NCBI GenBank assembly: GCA_036971615.1
Contig: JAYKKR010000032.1
Location: forward strand, 310,001-374,000
Source of the DNA: Amyloporia xantha
Taxonomy: Eukaryota > Basidiomycota > Agaricomycetes > Polyporales > Adustoporiaceae
DNA: 64,000 bases
Direction: 5' to 3'
Shown here piece by piece: positions 24,399 to 38,100 of this stretch. Under the pieces are notes generated by a model. It was not told the DNA's origin. It made no database searches and was given only the letters and a program-made list of their open reading frames with translations. A program made the translations under genes and the position numbers. The first letter of the stretch is position 1; every line of letters begins with the position of its first letter.

Positions 24399-26695
24399 AT
24401 CTTTCATCGAAGTGAAAGCATTTGCCCCTTAAGCTTCTCTCAAATAACCACGGAAATATCTCCCAGCAAGAGTTATTATTTATTAAGTGCAGCCAGTCAC
24501 ATACATATGACTGCAGGATGTCAGACCTGTTCTGGCCTTGTTAGCTGTGTAATATTCAATATATTCTAGAAAAGAATGTGTCACATCTGTTCACTATCTA
24601 TGTACTGTTTGTTTACAGTTTACTGGGGTAGAGTAGTCAAACATACACAGTATAGAGTTTAAACCATTTATATACAGTAAATAGCTGAAACGGTTGGAGC
24701 CTACCATTACATCATTGGCAAATCGGGCAGAAACAGAAAAGACAGCACAGTACCTAAAGCTTACAAACAGTCCATTCCTCATACTTAAATTTGCACGGAC
24801 GCGATATCAACAATACATTCACCGCACTATTATGCTTTAGGCTAAACCATCAGCGGCGACTACCACCAGACGGTACGCCTATTTCCGTAGCCTCCGCACG
24901 AACACTTACTTCCGGTGTCACGTCCTTTCTAAATCATGCGACATCGCATTAGAACCTTCATGCCACCATGGACAGCCAGTGCAGACGACCACGACGCATG
25001 CACGGTCGACCATGGAGCATTCCACGTTATGTGTATTCTCTGCATGCGTACGATAGTATCGACGATGGAGTTGTGACACTATTTAAATATGAATGTTTTG
25101 TATGCAACCGAGAGAGACGAACGCACTTGTCCTTCATCGACTGCGTACTCGACAGCATCCAGATCGTTCCTTTCGCAGAAATACCTCCATATAGACCAAA
25201 TCCCGTACAGTCAGCGATTGAGGGTCCCTTATTCTGCTGATCACCGGTCTGTCAAGGATCTCGGTAATCGATTCGCATGCCGCCATATAAAGACACGTAC
25301 TGCCCAAGTGAAGTAATATGCTTACCGTTCGGCGAATCCGTACTAAGTTGAAAGCGCCAATGTCGCTGTTGCAGCAGCACCTCCACATGCATGGTCCCAC
25401 TGCGATGCGAATGTAACATAGCTCATCAAGATCTAATCTACAGCCACGAGTTCCGTCCTCTCCTGCTCATACTTCTTCGTCTTCTTCATGGATGAAACGA
25501 TCCATGTCTTTGCTCATAAGCGCGAGCGTACACCGGAATCAGGCTGTAACAAAGTCTTCTGGCTGTTAGGCGCACACGAGACATGCATAATTCATCAAAC
25601 CCCGCCTGCGCTGCATGACACTGGCAGCCGACACCTGGCCCAGTACTACATCCGGGATGATAGTTGATACATCGAACCAGCGAGCAATGAAACGCAGGTA
25701 CAAACCTACAAGACAGAAGGTTACTACTCGAACCGGGCACACGACATGCTCCTCGAGGACGTATCCGACACCCGACACTTGGTCTTCGGTCTCTGCCTAT
25801 GTTAGATAGGCAAGCTCAGTGCTGCTATTAAGCACCGAACTGTACGATTCCAACTGCGGTACATCGCCGAGCTGTCACGCGTACGCTGATCGTGTTTCTA
25901 CTGCTGCGTGCGATGGAGGTCTTGCCGCTATCGACATGAATAGCATGCCAATCACCTTTCAGCCATTTAAACGCATGATCTCCAATGCAGCTTCTTTTCC
26001 CATAATCTCGAGTATTGCCATCGCATCAAACGGGCTATGGACAGTCTCAGGACCACTGTCATAGAAGACCAGTCCGGATTCAAGTACCGAAACGCAAGCT
26101 GATTCTGAATAACGCATCTCGAGTCACATGATAGAGTCAACACGTACCTGCTTCAATACACCCTATCGCCAATGCGGCCTCCTCGAATACCTTCAGGTAC
26201 ACGGCGGCTCTGCCATACACTTTGTCACCCACGTCATCCAAGCACCTATCTCGAAACATGCGATTTATCGAGACAGCTACCGCATGATGATCACGAATGT
26301 ACCATGGGAATGAAACATGGGCACTCTTACTCAACTTGTTGTCGAGTCCGCTGAGGTCCGATGCTGGAAAGCTAGCTATAGCAGCCGCAACGACAGCAAC
26401 ATGGCTTACACGGCGACCGAGCATCGGCTCCAATACCACTGTCAAAGTAGTGTCTGCAGGCAGGGAAGGTTGCATGTGTTCAACCCGGCGACTGCCTCAA
26501 ATCGAATGAGGGAAGGATACATCTTACGACAGTTATATCCCTTTAGCTCGATAACACTCCTCGTAGGTAATGTAGCGCCGCCGCCGGACGGAGAGTGAGT
26601 GTCCATCCAATGAAGAACGCTCCCCTCATGGCTAGATTCAGACAACCTGGTACTGGGAGAGACGTCGGACGCAGAGATACTCCGACCTGGGTGCT
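24399..26695. other. Gene-poor region
   Basis: Several short frames on both strands, none with a recognised motif or a convincing exon chain. A decayed gene on the reverse strand is possible at 25.1-26.5 kb but is not supported enough to call. Confidence 0.3.
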
Positions 26696-26782
26696 CCGCG
26701 CCTAAATGTCGAAGTCGCTCTATTCCGCGCCTAAATGTCGAAGTCGCTCTATTCCGCGCCTAAATGTCGAAGTCGCTCTATT
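26696..26782. repeat. Three perfect tandem copies of a 29 bp unit
   Basis: The unit starting CCGCGCCTAAATGTCGAAG is repeated at 26696, 26725 and 26754 without a difference, which points to a recent expansion. The unit length is not a multiple of three. No gene is known to cross it. Confidence 0.95.
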
Positions 26783-27545
26783 GTCAGTTCAGCAGGGCCA
26801 CTAGTATAGTCTACCGATTGGGCTGGTCAAGAGCATTCCACTCACCGTTCAACGCGACGAACACAGTACGGTCTGTCGCATCTACTAAAAATCCAGAGCC
26901 TCCTTGGCTGTGCCATCTCATGATGAGAACTGAATGCTGTCTGTGATCTGGCTTGAAGGGAGGAGGTTACCTGTCCGTGCACCAACTGGAGACGCGAAAT
27001 CAAGAACAGTGTGGGATGTCTTGCCAATTTTTGAACGTCCGTGGTGAGAGCCAGCTTCCTCACGATCAAGTAGTTCAACTACGGTCGCAGCGCATACGCG
27101 AACTGCACTATTAGTGGCAATGTCTTATGAATTTCGCACTCACATCCTTGTGACGCAACAGCTTTACTTATCACGCCGAGCAACGAGGTCGCCGCTTCCT
27201 GCGTGTGAAAGGTCTCACGCGCGCCCCAAAGAATATACCCTATACGTAAAGGCAGAACATTGCATTCCGGATGGCTGAGGCGAATCTCGTTACAGACGCC
27301 AGCTTCCTGTACTGCTGTAATCTTGTTGTTCTTATAGGCACGAAGCCCGCTTTCTCTGTCGTCATTAGGTATAATAAATATGATAAAATCAAACCACGCC
27401 GCGACGGTGTTGGTGAACTTGACGCTTGTAGTGACCCGGTCATGACCCACTACTACCTACAATACGAATGTACAATGCAAATAGTATTAATACCATTCGA
27501 ACCATCGCGTGGAATCTTGTCAATGAGAGGAGACTCACGCACGCC
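26783..27545. other. Gene-poor region
   Basis: Overlapping reverse-strand frames are present (for example 27079-27450), but no consistent exon model or motif was found. Confidence 0.3.
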
Positions 27546-27923
27546 TCAACGTCCGACTATCTCAATGTAAAAGACTGAAAGTAACAAACACGTCACTACC
27601 ACGGTAAAGGTTTGAGTGACGAACCACAAGCAATATGCCCACCGGAAGCCGCAGGATGGATGGAAAATAACAGGCACACTTGAACTAGATTCCGGACCAC
27701 CGCCAAACCATGTGCGATCGCAGTGCACGTGATACGATTTGGTGGCACTGAACGCAAAGGCTGAAGTTACCACGACGAAACCATAATCTACAGTATTCAA
27801 GTCCTCTTGAAGCCGTGCTATTATAAAGATCAAACCATCAACAAAAATCACCGTGAGTATGGCGTAGCTGATAAAGCATATCCGGGCCGTTACCAGAATC
27901 CAAACCGTACTACTACTCACCAT
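27546..27923 (-). CDS. Possible exon of a multi-pass membrane protein
   Basis: An open segment with three strongly hydrophobic stretches: near its start (ISYAILTVIFVDGLIFIIA), in the middle (FVVVTSAFAFSA) and near the end (TFTVVVTCLLLSVFYIEIV). These look like transmembrane helices. Neighbouring exons could not be joined with confidence, so this may be a fragment. Function unknown. Confidence 0.3.
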   Translation of the reverse strand: MVSSSTVWILVTARICFISYAILTVIFVDGLIFIIARLQEDLNTVDYGFVVVTSAFAFSATKSYHVHCDRTWFGGGPESSSSVPVIFHPSCGFRWAYCLWFVTQTFTVVVTCLLLSVFYIEIVGR

Positions 27924-28697
27924 AACAGACGATGCGACGTTAAAACTGAACTACCGTCGACCGAATAACCGCACTAGAAAAGCTACGATCTTACTACAAC
28001 CATCACATGAGAAACAGTACCGGATTGACCCATCAAGCAGCGCACCGAAACTCTGCATACACAATAGCAAACAACGTCCGTCACTTCTTTCTTTCGCAGA
28101 AGTAAACTTAGCTGACGAGTCATACAGCTTACGTGCCAGATAAATCCGCCCAGTAAATGAGTCAGCTTCTAAGCGTAAAATATAAATGCTCAATATTATT
28201 TCCGCTCATGAACAGATTCGACTTTGCGCGTACCGCTGCCGATCACATACACGCATTTCATCCTAAAATTGAAGACAATACGATGTGAATCATCTCAAAC
28301 ATATCCGACCGGGCTGACGTAAAGTGCATGTCAAACCTCACCACGGAAACATGTCAATACCACAAATCTTGACGCTATATCCGCTCATCCCTTCAACCAG
28401 GCCGAACCTAAGCATTACCGCAGGCAATGCAGTGCCAGCCTCTACTAATGCCAATTCGGATGCGAGAGCGCTATATCATCACATGATGTAATTATGCTGA
28501 CCGAAGCCTAACAAATCACAGAACCCGACCGCCAACACTGTCGATGCGAGTATGAAGATCCACACCATATTAGCGCTCGACAAACCCGACGGACTGGTAA
28601 TAATAACACTGAGCACACTCTATGACTCATACGAACAACCATACTGCAGTACAATCGAAGATGATGACACTAACAGACACGTAAGCTCACCAACACG
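27924..28697. other. Intergenic upstream of paralogue B
   Basis: No gene was recognised. Reverse-strand frame 27951-28193 could belong to the membrane-protein fragment but was not connected. Confidence 0.3.
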
Positions 28698-30373
28698 GTG
28701 AGTCTTAGCATCTATCCCAATACGCCGACCGATAACTCGCTACGCTATATAAGCATCCGACCATCGAGAGACGATGTTGTCAAGCAGACACTCATCTCCG
28801 ACATGGACGACATAGCTCAACAGATCGCTGCCTGGAACCGCAAGTCATTCCGAAGCGGCGACCTCGACCCCTTCCACGCATTCGCCTCGACTCACACTAA
28901 AACTCCTATTATAGAAGCGAGGTCGAACCATCCTTCTACGTGGACAGTAAGCATTTCAGAACAGGTTCGGGTATCATTACTTATCAACTATGTAGATCCA
29001 TCCAGTCGGCGAAAAATCGATGGCTGTGTTTCATCTTACCGGAGTATGGTTGTGGCACTCACCGATCGTCACGGGTAACTACGTACCCCCGCGAACCATG
29101 CCACCCGCAGATCTACCAGAGGGGCGCGTGTAAGTCACCTCAATGGAGTAACGATCTATTCATATTCTGACACTCCGTTTTCAAGCCAACGAGACGTCAG
29201 CTTCAGATGTGCGTTCTCGTACGCCATCGACACTACCAAAGATAAATCACTGTACAATCTACAAACGGTGAGTGATCGCCATTCTAATCGTCACGCATGA
29301 CGCAGCAATCACATATTGTTGGACAAGGAGCTGACATACGGATCAGATCGTCGAACGGTACGCGGCGTCTATTCCCGAGTTTAACACCGGCAATAAAGAG
29401 CGGCGACCATGGCAACAACCCACGGACGCCACAACCAACACTCGATACATCCTGCAGACACCCGTATTCATCAAACGTTACCCATTCAATGCAGGGGACG
29501 AAAAACGCGTCAAATACGAAATTCATCCATGGATCAAGACGGCGATCGAATCGGCGCCGAGTTTCTTTCCTAACCCTGATCGGCCCACACTATGGGAATA
29601 CTCTGATGGGAGAGTGCAGGACATATCCAAATGCCACCCAGACCAATTCAACCGCGGTGATATAGTGTGGTTCTCGTTTACAATCACGCTTGTGGTAGGA
29701 ACAGAAAGCTGGGGTCCGCAGTTTACACCTAGGGAGTTCATCCGCGTTGGATGTATTCCCCCTGATTTGTTACGGACCAAGCCGCCTGAAGCTGCGAGTG
29801 TTGACGAATCCGTACGACGACCATTCAGTGACGGAGAAAAAGTCAATCTCAGTGAGTCAGTCACCAATGTGGACTGTTATGGACTGCTGACAACTCGTGG
29901 TACGTACGATGCCATCTAACCGCACAGAAGATGATGAGACCGCGTCGTTTCTCTCCGACGACGACGTGGACGGCTATAAAGATGATCATGGTGTACCACC
30001 CGGTAACAGCACCCAAGAGTACATAGAAGACGAACAGAGTGATATCAGCGACGATACGCTGGTCTGGCCTCCAACTCCGCCGAACGGAAGAGACGACACG
30101 GTTATGGAAGACAGCCCCAGTAAGCGACGTTGTAATCGACGCTTCTGATTATAATCTTACAACTTCATGCCAGTAACAGAACGTTCTGATGCGTCGACGT
30201 CTATAATCTCTGATGATAACAATGCCAATGATCATGGAAAGCGCAAACGACCAGTCGAAGTGGATGAAAACGTGGAACCACATCACACGTCAGCGGACGC
30301 GGACGAGACGGACGAGAGTGGGAATATCCGTCGGGGTAAGAGAGTCGTAGGGAAAGGTAAACGTAAGAATTGA
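28698..30373 (+). CDS. Paralogue B of an uncharacterised two-member family
   Basis: Exons 28698-28946, 28996-29129, 29186-29267, 29347-29851, 29928-30119 and 30174-30373 join with phases 0, 2, 0, 1 and 1, the same as in the gene at 14178-15796. The product is about 453 residues. Introns are 49-79 nt; the intron before exon 3 uses an AAG acceptor. The conserved core (TGNYVP, RCAFSYA, YNLQT, EFN, IHPWIKTAI, FFPNP, RGDIVWFS) spans exons 1-4. The C-terminus differs from A: an acidic Asp/Glu-rich stretch is followed by basic clusters (KRKRP and GKRVVGKGKRKN) that could be nuclear localisation signals. The gene lies 1.7 kb from the 3' end of the Helitron. Family function is not known to me. Confidence 0.6.
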
Positions 30374-30615
30374 AGCATAATGATGTCGGATCTACACTCC
30401 AAACCCCACTACGCTTTGTATCATTATCTCAACGCTACCGTGAATGCGATCGATACTACGTAGAACATGGACAGGCATTGTGTAGCACATTGAAGTAAAG
30501 TAAACGACATCATTGAATGTAACGTAAAAGCATACATCGACCGCGGCTTCCTGATACATTATATGAACGATTAAGTTGAAATCAGCTAGCTATTCGAGTA
30601 ACAATAACAATTCAA
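30374..30615. other. Short spacer between convergent genes
   Basis: AT-rich, with no feature recognised. Confidence 0.3.
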
Positions 30616-31371
30616 TTATTTCCTTATTGTAACAGCGACATATATCGACGGTCGGCACGAAAATACAGAACAGGTACACTTCACAATGATTATGTACCAG
30701 CCGAGGACGCGCAATACTTGCGCATTATAGTTAGCTAGAACAAAAAAACGCCCAGAAAGAAGAAAGGCCAACAAGAAAACAGTCAGAGTACATAGCAAAG
30801 AGCGAACAGATATATTGAAGATGAAACAAAATACACGGGATGGTAAGCAAACCATCCCACGGAGAACTATGCGACAAGCTACGTCGTCACTATCAAACGG
30901 CGATTCAACCAAGAGTCTACTCCATTTACGAACGAAATAGTGCGAAACCCGGATTCCTAATTAGCCGACTGAAGGCAACCACCCGACCAAATTCTCACCT
31001 TACCATCTGCCCATGAAATAATACGACGCACCGAACGCATGAGCGCCAATGAAACCGACAAACGTATAAAGAACCACGCGCACACCACCGTGCGCATGTC
31101 CACTTCACTGACCATACACCTCAAGTCCAAGCAAACATGGAACGCCTTTAGGATCACATCTGCAAGGTCCGAACCATGCATTGGTGTCACTTTCTAGCCC
31201 AGGCACATCCCTTTGACTGCAGAGTACCGGTCTCGCTTCGTTCCCCTGCAAACAAGCCAGGCCCAAATTCCCGCTTATAAACAACGTCCATCCTCCATCG
31301 ATACTGCAACGCACGACGCGATATACAAAAGACATACCGATCGCAACGTTACTAATCATGACTAGAACATC
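30616..31371 (-). CDS. Possible membrane protein, incomplete model
   Basis: Three reverse-strand segments (around 31359-31105, 31190-30957 and 30912-30616) look coding. The middle one contains FIRLSVSLALMRSVRR, and the last a hydrophobic stretch (SLLCTLTVFLLAFLLSGRFF) followed by another (VLGWYIIIVKCTCSVF), suggesting transmembrane helices. The joins between them are ambiguous in phase, so the gene may be decayed. Function unknown. Confidence 0.3.
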
Positions 31372-32109
31372 TCACTTGTGTGAAAGAGACGGGTTTACTG
31401 CAAGAACCAGTATGAACTGTACATAAAACAGTAACATCGGAGATCATGCAGAACATACCTCGGAGCCTGCACATACATCGCAACTCCCAGCCGGTCTCGA
31501 CCCCACTGTGTGCACACTATGATTCACAAAAAAATTCCGTTCGACTTCGCCTAGAATATGAAACAAATCAGAAGGACGATGAACCCTCGTTTCCCTGTTA
31601 ATCAACGAGGACATCGCTAAAGGAAAATCAAGTCAGGATTTACGTATCAGCGACAGAAATTGCAGCTCCGACGCAAACAGAACTCACCTCCGTCACTGAC
31701 AGTTCAATCCTACAAGCCGACATGACGATCATTCATCATCCGAGCGTCCCGCACGATGTCAAGGCAGCTACGCAGGCGCTACGACTGTCGGGGATATACG
31801 CTACCCATTGTCGTGGTTGAAACAGAGAGCGAGTAAAAGGGGTAACGTACATACCTGAATCATAAGCATGTTATCACGTACTGAAAGTACTGGCTAACAG
31901 TATCAAGAGTTGGTGGAGTCGCATTGCAGCGCATCATTAACGCTGGCCAACCCTTGTGTACTTCTGTTTGGTTTTCTAGTCACGAGCAGATTGACACTCC
32001 CCTTCACCCGCTCCTCCGTTGCCACCGTCGTTAAGCACAATTCGATATCCCTGCCCCACACTCCTTCATCCATCCCGGGACCACCCCCCCCACCCACCCC
32101 TTTCAGCAT
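31372..32109. other. Region downstream of the Helitron gene
   Basis: The Helitron 3' terminus (a short hairpin followed by CTRR, read on the reverse strand) would be expected here or further left. I could not identify a convincing one by eye. A run of pyrimidines (CCACCCCCCCCACCCACCCC at 32083-32102) directly follows the stop codon on the coding strand. Confidence 0.35.
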
Positions 32110-35100
32110 TCAATCGTGGTAGTCCACGCCACTTTCAAGTTCGTCGTCCATGGTGAGCGCACATTCCAGATCGTACGCGAGCCTAGTTTCTTCATTCAGC
32201 ACGTCTAACCTTTTTAATTCATCTCTCAACTCTTCTGATATCTGCCCGTATATCTTCGACGCCGAGAAAGGCCTCAATATAGCTAAACCCTGCAGACTAC
32301 GTAATCGGCTGAGCATCACATATACACCTTGTAAACTCCTCGCGCTTTCAATGTCCACAATAGCGACATCCAGAGATTTCCCTTGACTTTTATAGTCAGT
32401 ATACGCATACGCTGGAAGGAGCGGCAACTGAAGGCGAGTTATCGATCGGTACTGTTCACGTCCATCCACTCGTAACTTACATTTGAATGTAGTCTTCCGC
32501 GGAAATATGGGCACGATGTCATTTCCCAGGTCATCTGTAATACTACCCGCGCCACTAACTTCAATATACACCACTAGCGGAAATCTCCGTCCTTTCTCGT
32601 CGCAGTAGTAGCGAATATCGCGAATAATTCCCTCTGCACCATTCACAATACCGTGATCGAACGCTAGATTATCCTGCACCATTACCCTCATTCCCGAAAA
32701 CAAAGGAATTCGACCCGAAGCATCATCAGTAACAGATGATGGTAAACCCCACACGCGCGTCTGTAGGTCTTCGGTGAGATGATTGCCTTTATAAGTGTTC
32801 ACCGCATGATACAAGTGTACGGGCTGTTTCAGTTCCGCCGCGTGGTGCGCAAGTAATCTAGCATTAATCAAATCACGTAGAACCTTCGAACCAACTATCA
32901 CAGGCGCCCCGCGGAACTTTGCAAACACGTCTTGGTCACCGCAACGAAGTGCTTCCAGCTCTCTTGCACGCAAAAAATCAAAGTCACTGGGGTCACCGTT
33001 CACGCCAATTCTCCTACATTTTCCCAAGCGTAATCGCCCCAACATAGTCGCGTATACGAGGTCATCACCTTGTCGTTGATTCTTAACCAATTCAACGACT
33101 GTATCCACTTGTCGCCACAGACATGCACCGACCATCGCGGATATACCATCGCAATCACGAGCCTCGTGAAAACCCGGGGTCTTCACTAAGGCATAACTAA
33201 ATAACGCATGAGCTTGAACCGGTTTTAGCTGGCCGAAGTCACCCGTAAAGATCATATTAACGCCACCAAACGGCTTCGTCGCGGCGGTCCAATCTTCCCC
33301 TTTCGCTTGCTTTAGATGTTCTGAGACTTTGCTCAGTAGCTCGGCACCTGTCATTGACACTTCGTCAATGATAAAGTAGCGCACACCTCTCCATAATACT
33401 CTCAGCTCAGTGAAATCTTTCCGTTTACGATTCGATATCATGACTAAAGAATGAATCGTATGACCGTTGATCAGTCTCGCCGCCGCACCGGTAGGTGCCC
33501 CCACTAAAATCTGATTCCTCTTACCCACCGCATCGAACAACTGTAGAATAGCTTTCACTACGTGGGTCTTACCTGTACCACCAACCCCAGGAACATACAT
33601 CAAAAGCTGCTTGCGATCATCACGTAGATGATTAGCTACAATACGAAAAGCACGCTCCTGTTCCGCGTTGTCGTGTAAGTGCATGCTCCGCACGATGTCC
33701 TCTACAGCAAACTGGAATTCACGTGTCGTCGTCGTTCCGGGCTCGTCCTCCACTGAAGCAGGGACCACCAACGATGATACTGTCATAGTGGGTTCCACCG
33801 ACCTTCGACGACGCTTAGAAGGACCCGCGGTTTCAGGCACACTTTCACTACTAAACGGGAGTTTGCGCTTTCGTAAACCTCGCATCACGACAGCTTCACG
33901 GCATAAACGAGAGTCACGGGCAGAAGACTCCACAACAGTTTCTCCGTCAGAAAGATTGTCCTCGCCTCCCAAAATACAGAAGCACGAATCCAACGCCATT
34001 CTAGTCCGTATCCCAAGCTTCGAATCTAAAGTAAGCTCTAAATTGCCTGCACTGAACTCATCAGCCTCGCCATCAATCGCACCTCCCACCTCTGCTGACA
34101 AGGTTAAACCGCCCTCATCATCATCCTCGACAGCAACACCTATCCTCTCATCATCTTGGACGGAGCCCCCCATGTCATGCAGACCGCGACGACGCGCAGC
34201 ATTGAATTCATCACGGGCGTCTCGACACTCCGACAGGACGTTCATGTGAGTTATAATAATCTTATGGTAATCGTTAATGATGTCATGTAATCGTCCATAT
34301 GCGTCAGACCACCGTTCAGATGCAGTCTTCAGATCTGTAGGTACCCTCCAAGGGACAAATAATATTAACATCATACGACACCACCTTTCGTTGTCTGATG
34401 ACGACCGATCGAAACGCGGAGCAGGATCACCTAAAAGAACAGGGACCAACCAACGTACCCGTTTTCGTAAAACGTGAGTACCAGCCTGTGGATGTGGAGC
34501 TAACAGTTGGCCCCGCTGTGTAAGCTTCCTGCCATTATTGCTACCCGTCACATGCCCCTTTTCTATGCGCGCAGTTTCCGACGCTCTGTTTATCTTCTCC
34601 ACAGTGCCGACAAATTCGTACAAGCAAATATCACCAAAGCCGATGGCAACATCGCGATACATGTAGTCTTGTTGTTGGTTGACCGATGAAATAGATCCGT
34701 TACCTAATATAAGCGTAACGTTCTCTTCGCCGTGCACCTCGCCTGCGTCATTCTGCCAATTTTTGGCGGTCTCTCGGCTATCGTCAATATCATCGCCGTT
34801 CGACAATACCAGTGGCGCTATATCGCTAATCTCTGTACCATGTGGCGACTGCAGCGTCACGTCACCAATATCCCCGCCAACCGTAGCCATACCAATCGAC
34901 ACGTTACCATCGCCACTAGCTTCGTGTTGAGCATCGTTAGAACGATAGCTCTCACTGTAAGCCATTCGGAATAAGCGATCCACAGAGCCCCAATGCAAGA
35001 CCCGGAATCGGTGACTAGCATAAAAGTCACCTCCACCCACTAGATAACTCATAACCTGCTGGTGCGATATTTCTTGTTGTGACATCATGGCGTTCACTAG

Positions 35101-38100
35101 CACAGTCGCTGCACCCTTGAATTGTGTATGGGGGATATCGTCAAGAGACCAGTTGTATTTCTTGTTGTTTCGTTGAATAGCATACGCCAGCGATGCCAGA
35201 CCAACATGAGTCGACAACGGAGACTTGGTGATATAGTCAGTAATATAATAAAGCAGCGCCTTTGCTCCCTCTCCAGAACCAATAAATTTGATGTCCATGT
35301 TGGACTGCATAAGAAAGAGTAAAGTGTCATTGTAGCACGCGATGCGCGGGTGTAACCTCCGAAGAAGAATAGAACCGGTCTCCTCATCGATAGTGGTCTC
35401 CAGCCGAGTAGAACCGTCGATTCGCATTCTACAGTTCGCGTCTACCCTCTCATCACCTTCACGGAGATAACGCCAACAAGTGGTCGTGTGTTTGTGCCAA
35501 TTGTACTCTTTCACCAATTCATTCACAAAATATTCATACTGCGCATCAAAATCGGCGGCACTGAGATTGGTGACCGACGGCAGAGCAATGACACCAGGGT
35601 CTGGATTGCCCGTGTCGAGTTTACGATCGGGAGCGGGAAGCGCTTTACCGTCCCTCTCCACTATTAGTTCTGTCGTACCGAGGAGTTCACACTTAATAAT
35701 CGATTCCAACCAGTCAAAGACCTCCTTTCGGTACACGTCGGATCCCTTCATCTTGTCTCTCAGCACCTGCGGCGACGGTTGCCCTCGTAACCATATGAGC
35801 ATGTGACAATGCAACGTACCCCTCCCTTGCGCCTCAACCGTGCCATAATAAGCATCACAAACGCCAAACAAACCCACGTCTCCCCGACCGTACCTAAGGA
35901 CTATGTTTATAAAACTGCTGATCATTTTATCAAAAAATAGCGCGCACGCAGCAGGCTTACGCACAACGAGAAGCTTCCGATGCCATTCAGACAAATCTTC
36001 GCCACGCATCGCATCCTCAATTACAATATCTTCTCCTGCGAAGATACGAACAAGAGGGTGATCAACATCAGCCGGGTTAAGAGTTATGAACAAATTAGGA
36101 GTGCCTTTGAAGGTAATCAGCCCGCGAATCTGATTACGAAGTACCAACTTATGAGCCGCGGTACCTGGAATATCACGACCAACGAGACTTACACGAGATA
36201 ACAATGTAAGTATGGATTTCTCTGCTTCGCTTTGGGCTGTATAACATTGTCTGTCTTTACTCTTGGATATCATGCTATTCAGAAGCCCGACATCCACAGC
36301 CAGAAGATCACGCACCACGCGTTGGTGTAACGAAGCTTTGACTTTGAAGTTCATAAAATCGCACACCGCCTTCTTCTGTCGAATATTGTAATACACAAAG
36401 GCGAAAGTCTCATCTTTCTCGAAAGGTGAATCGACTATTGACAACAGATACGACAGTTGGTCCTCTAAACTCAACGGGCGTTGTCTGTTCGGATGAAAGA
36501 ACCCTCCTATTCCCCATGGATCCAGGTGCGGAAACAACCATGACAACAGGCGTGGATTCTCAAAATCGGGAACAAACCGTCCTCCCGTGCTTGACTTGAT
36601 ATAGCGACCCCCACTCAGACAGTGCGATAAAGCCTTCATTTTCATCTCCTGATAGCTAAACGGTGTATGCTCTCCAATGGTATATCCCACGTTTTCCAGA
36701 AGCATGTCATCACCCGGAAGAGGTCCCGTCGTTATATCATCGCGCGGAGTATAATCTGCTACAGCACTCTCGAGCGCTATGCTTTCCTCCAGGCATCCAA
36801 TCTCAATCGCACACGGTACACCCTCATCGACGTCAACGGTATCCGGACCAAACAACGAATCCAAATTTCGCTGGTTAAAACCCGAAAATGTTGGCGAACG
36901 TGCGTAGTAAGGGTTATTCTGGACCAAAAAATCGATCAGCACTTTTACTCTACTTTTCCGCACTAACATAGGGCCCATCTTTGCAATAGTCTCCCGTGTA
37001 GGCTTACTTGCTCCGACAAAAACAACACAGATACTGTCCCTAATGACATCGTCTGCAGGGGGAAGCATAGCAGTCAGGAAAGTAGAATCGTTAGGAACGA
37101 CTATAACATTTCCCCGGATACATCCCTGTAAAGAATCAGATCCACGCTGTGGAACCCCATCGTCGGTTTCCTCACCCGCCTTCTTTGACTCTTTCCTGAA
37201 TTTAAACGACACTCTACTAGCCCGAGCTCTTGCGATCAAACTTAGCTCACACCTCGTAGCTAATCGGAAAGCGTCGACCACCGCAGACGGTAATTTTTCA
37301 TACCCATAATAGAGGCAATTCGCAAGAGCAAATTTAGGCATCCGACGTCGCACCGTTAACTCGTCAGCACACGAACGACAGACATTTAGGGGCCCCAATG
37401 CATCTCTGTCGTGCATGCCCTTGGGGTGTAGAATCGCGCCCTCGTAAATACCAATGTTATAATTGGATGGACGCAAGTGCTCGGGCAAGTCGTTATTACA
37501 TAATAACGTTAAATTTATCGTAGATGCATGTAATACGGATACCTTATGGGGAGGCCGACACCTAGCACACACTGCACATACAACAGGACGAACATTCTTC
37601 GTCGCCATAACCGACTGCCATTCCCGTATTATACCGCGTCTCAGAGTTTTATCACAAATCGTAAAACAGCCAGTTGCACGGTGAGTATCTCGGACGTGTG
37701 CAGCATTATTAATACTATGCTCATCAAGTACCTGTTCGGGCCGTCGTCCATACGTCCCTATAATATCGCGCTGACATGGTAAAACCGTGAATACATACGA
37801 CATGCCGGTACAGTCACCCACACAGACATGACTGTTAAGGATCTCGATCAGTTTAGGAACGCCACTAATCCGCTGAGACTTCAAACCATGACAGACCCCG
37901 ATATCCCTTAACTGACTGGATCTCCAAAACTCAAAACCAGTCAGCACATCGTGAAGTACACAATCTAAAATTATATCACCCGCGCATAGACCACCAGACC
38001 GGACGTCATAACCGAGCGGTAGCACCATTTTAAATGCAGCACTTTCGTTGATAAACCGACGAGTCACCGTTCCAACATCAACCGTCACAGTTGCCCCCGA

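Noticed and set aside
26696..26782. CRISPR-like array
   Set aside because: The three 29 bp copies are directly adjacent with no spacers, and the DNA is fungal nuclear.
33668..34249. Plus-strand open frame of 193 codons inside the Helitron gene
   Set aside because: It is the antisense shadow of the long helicase reading frame.
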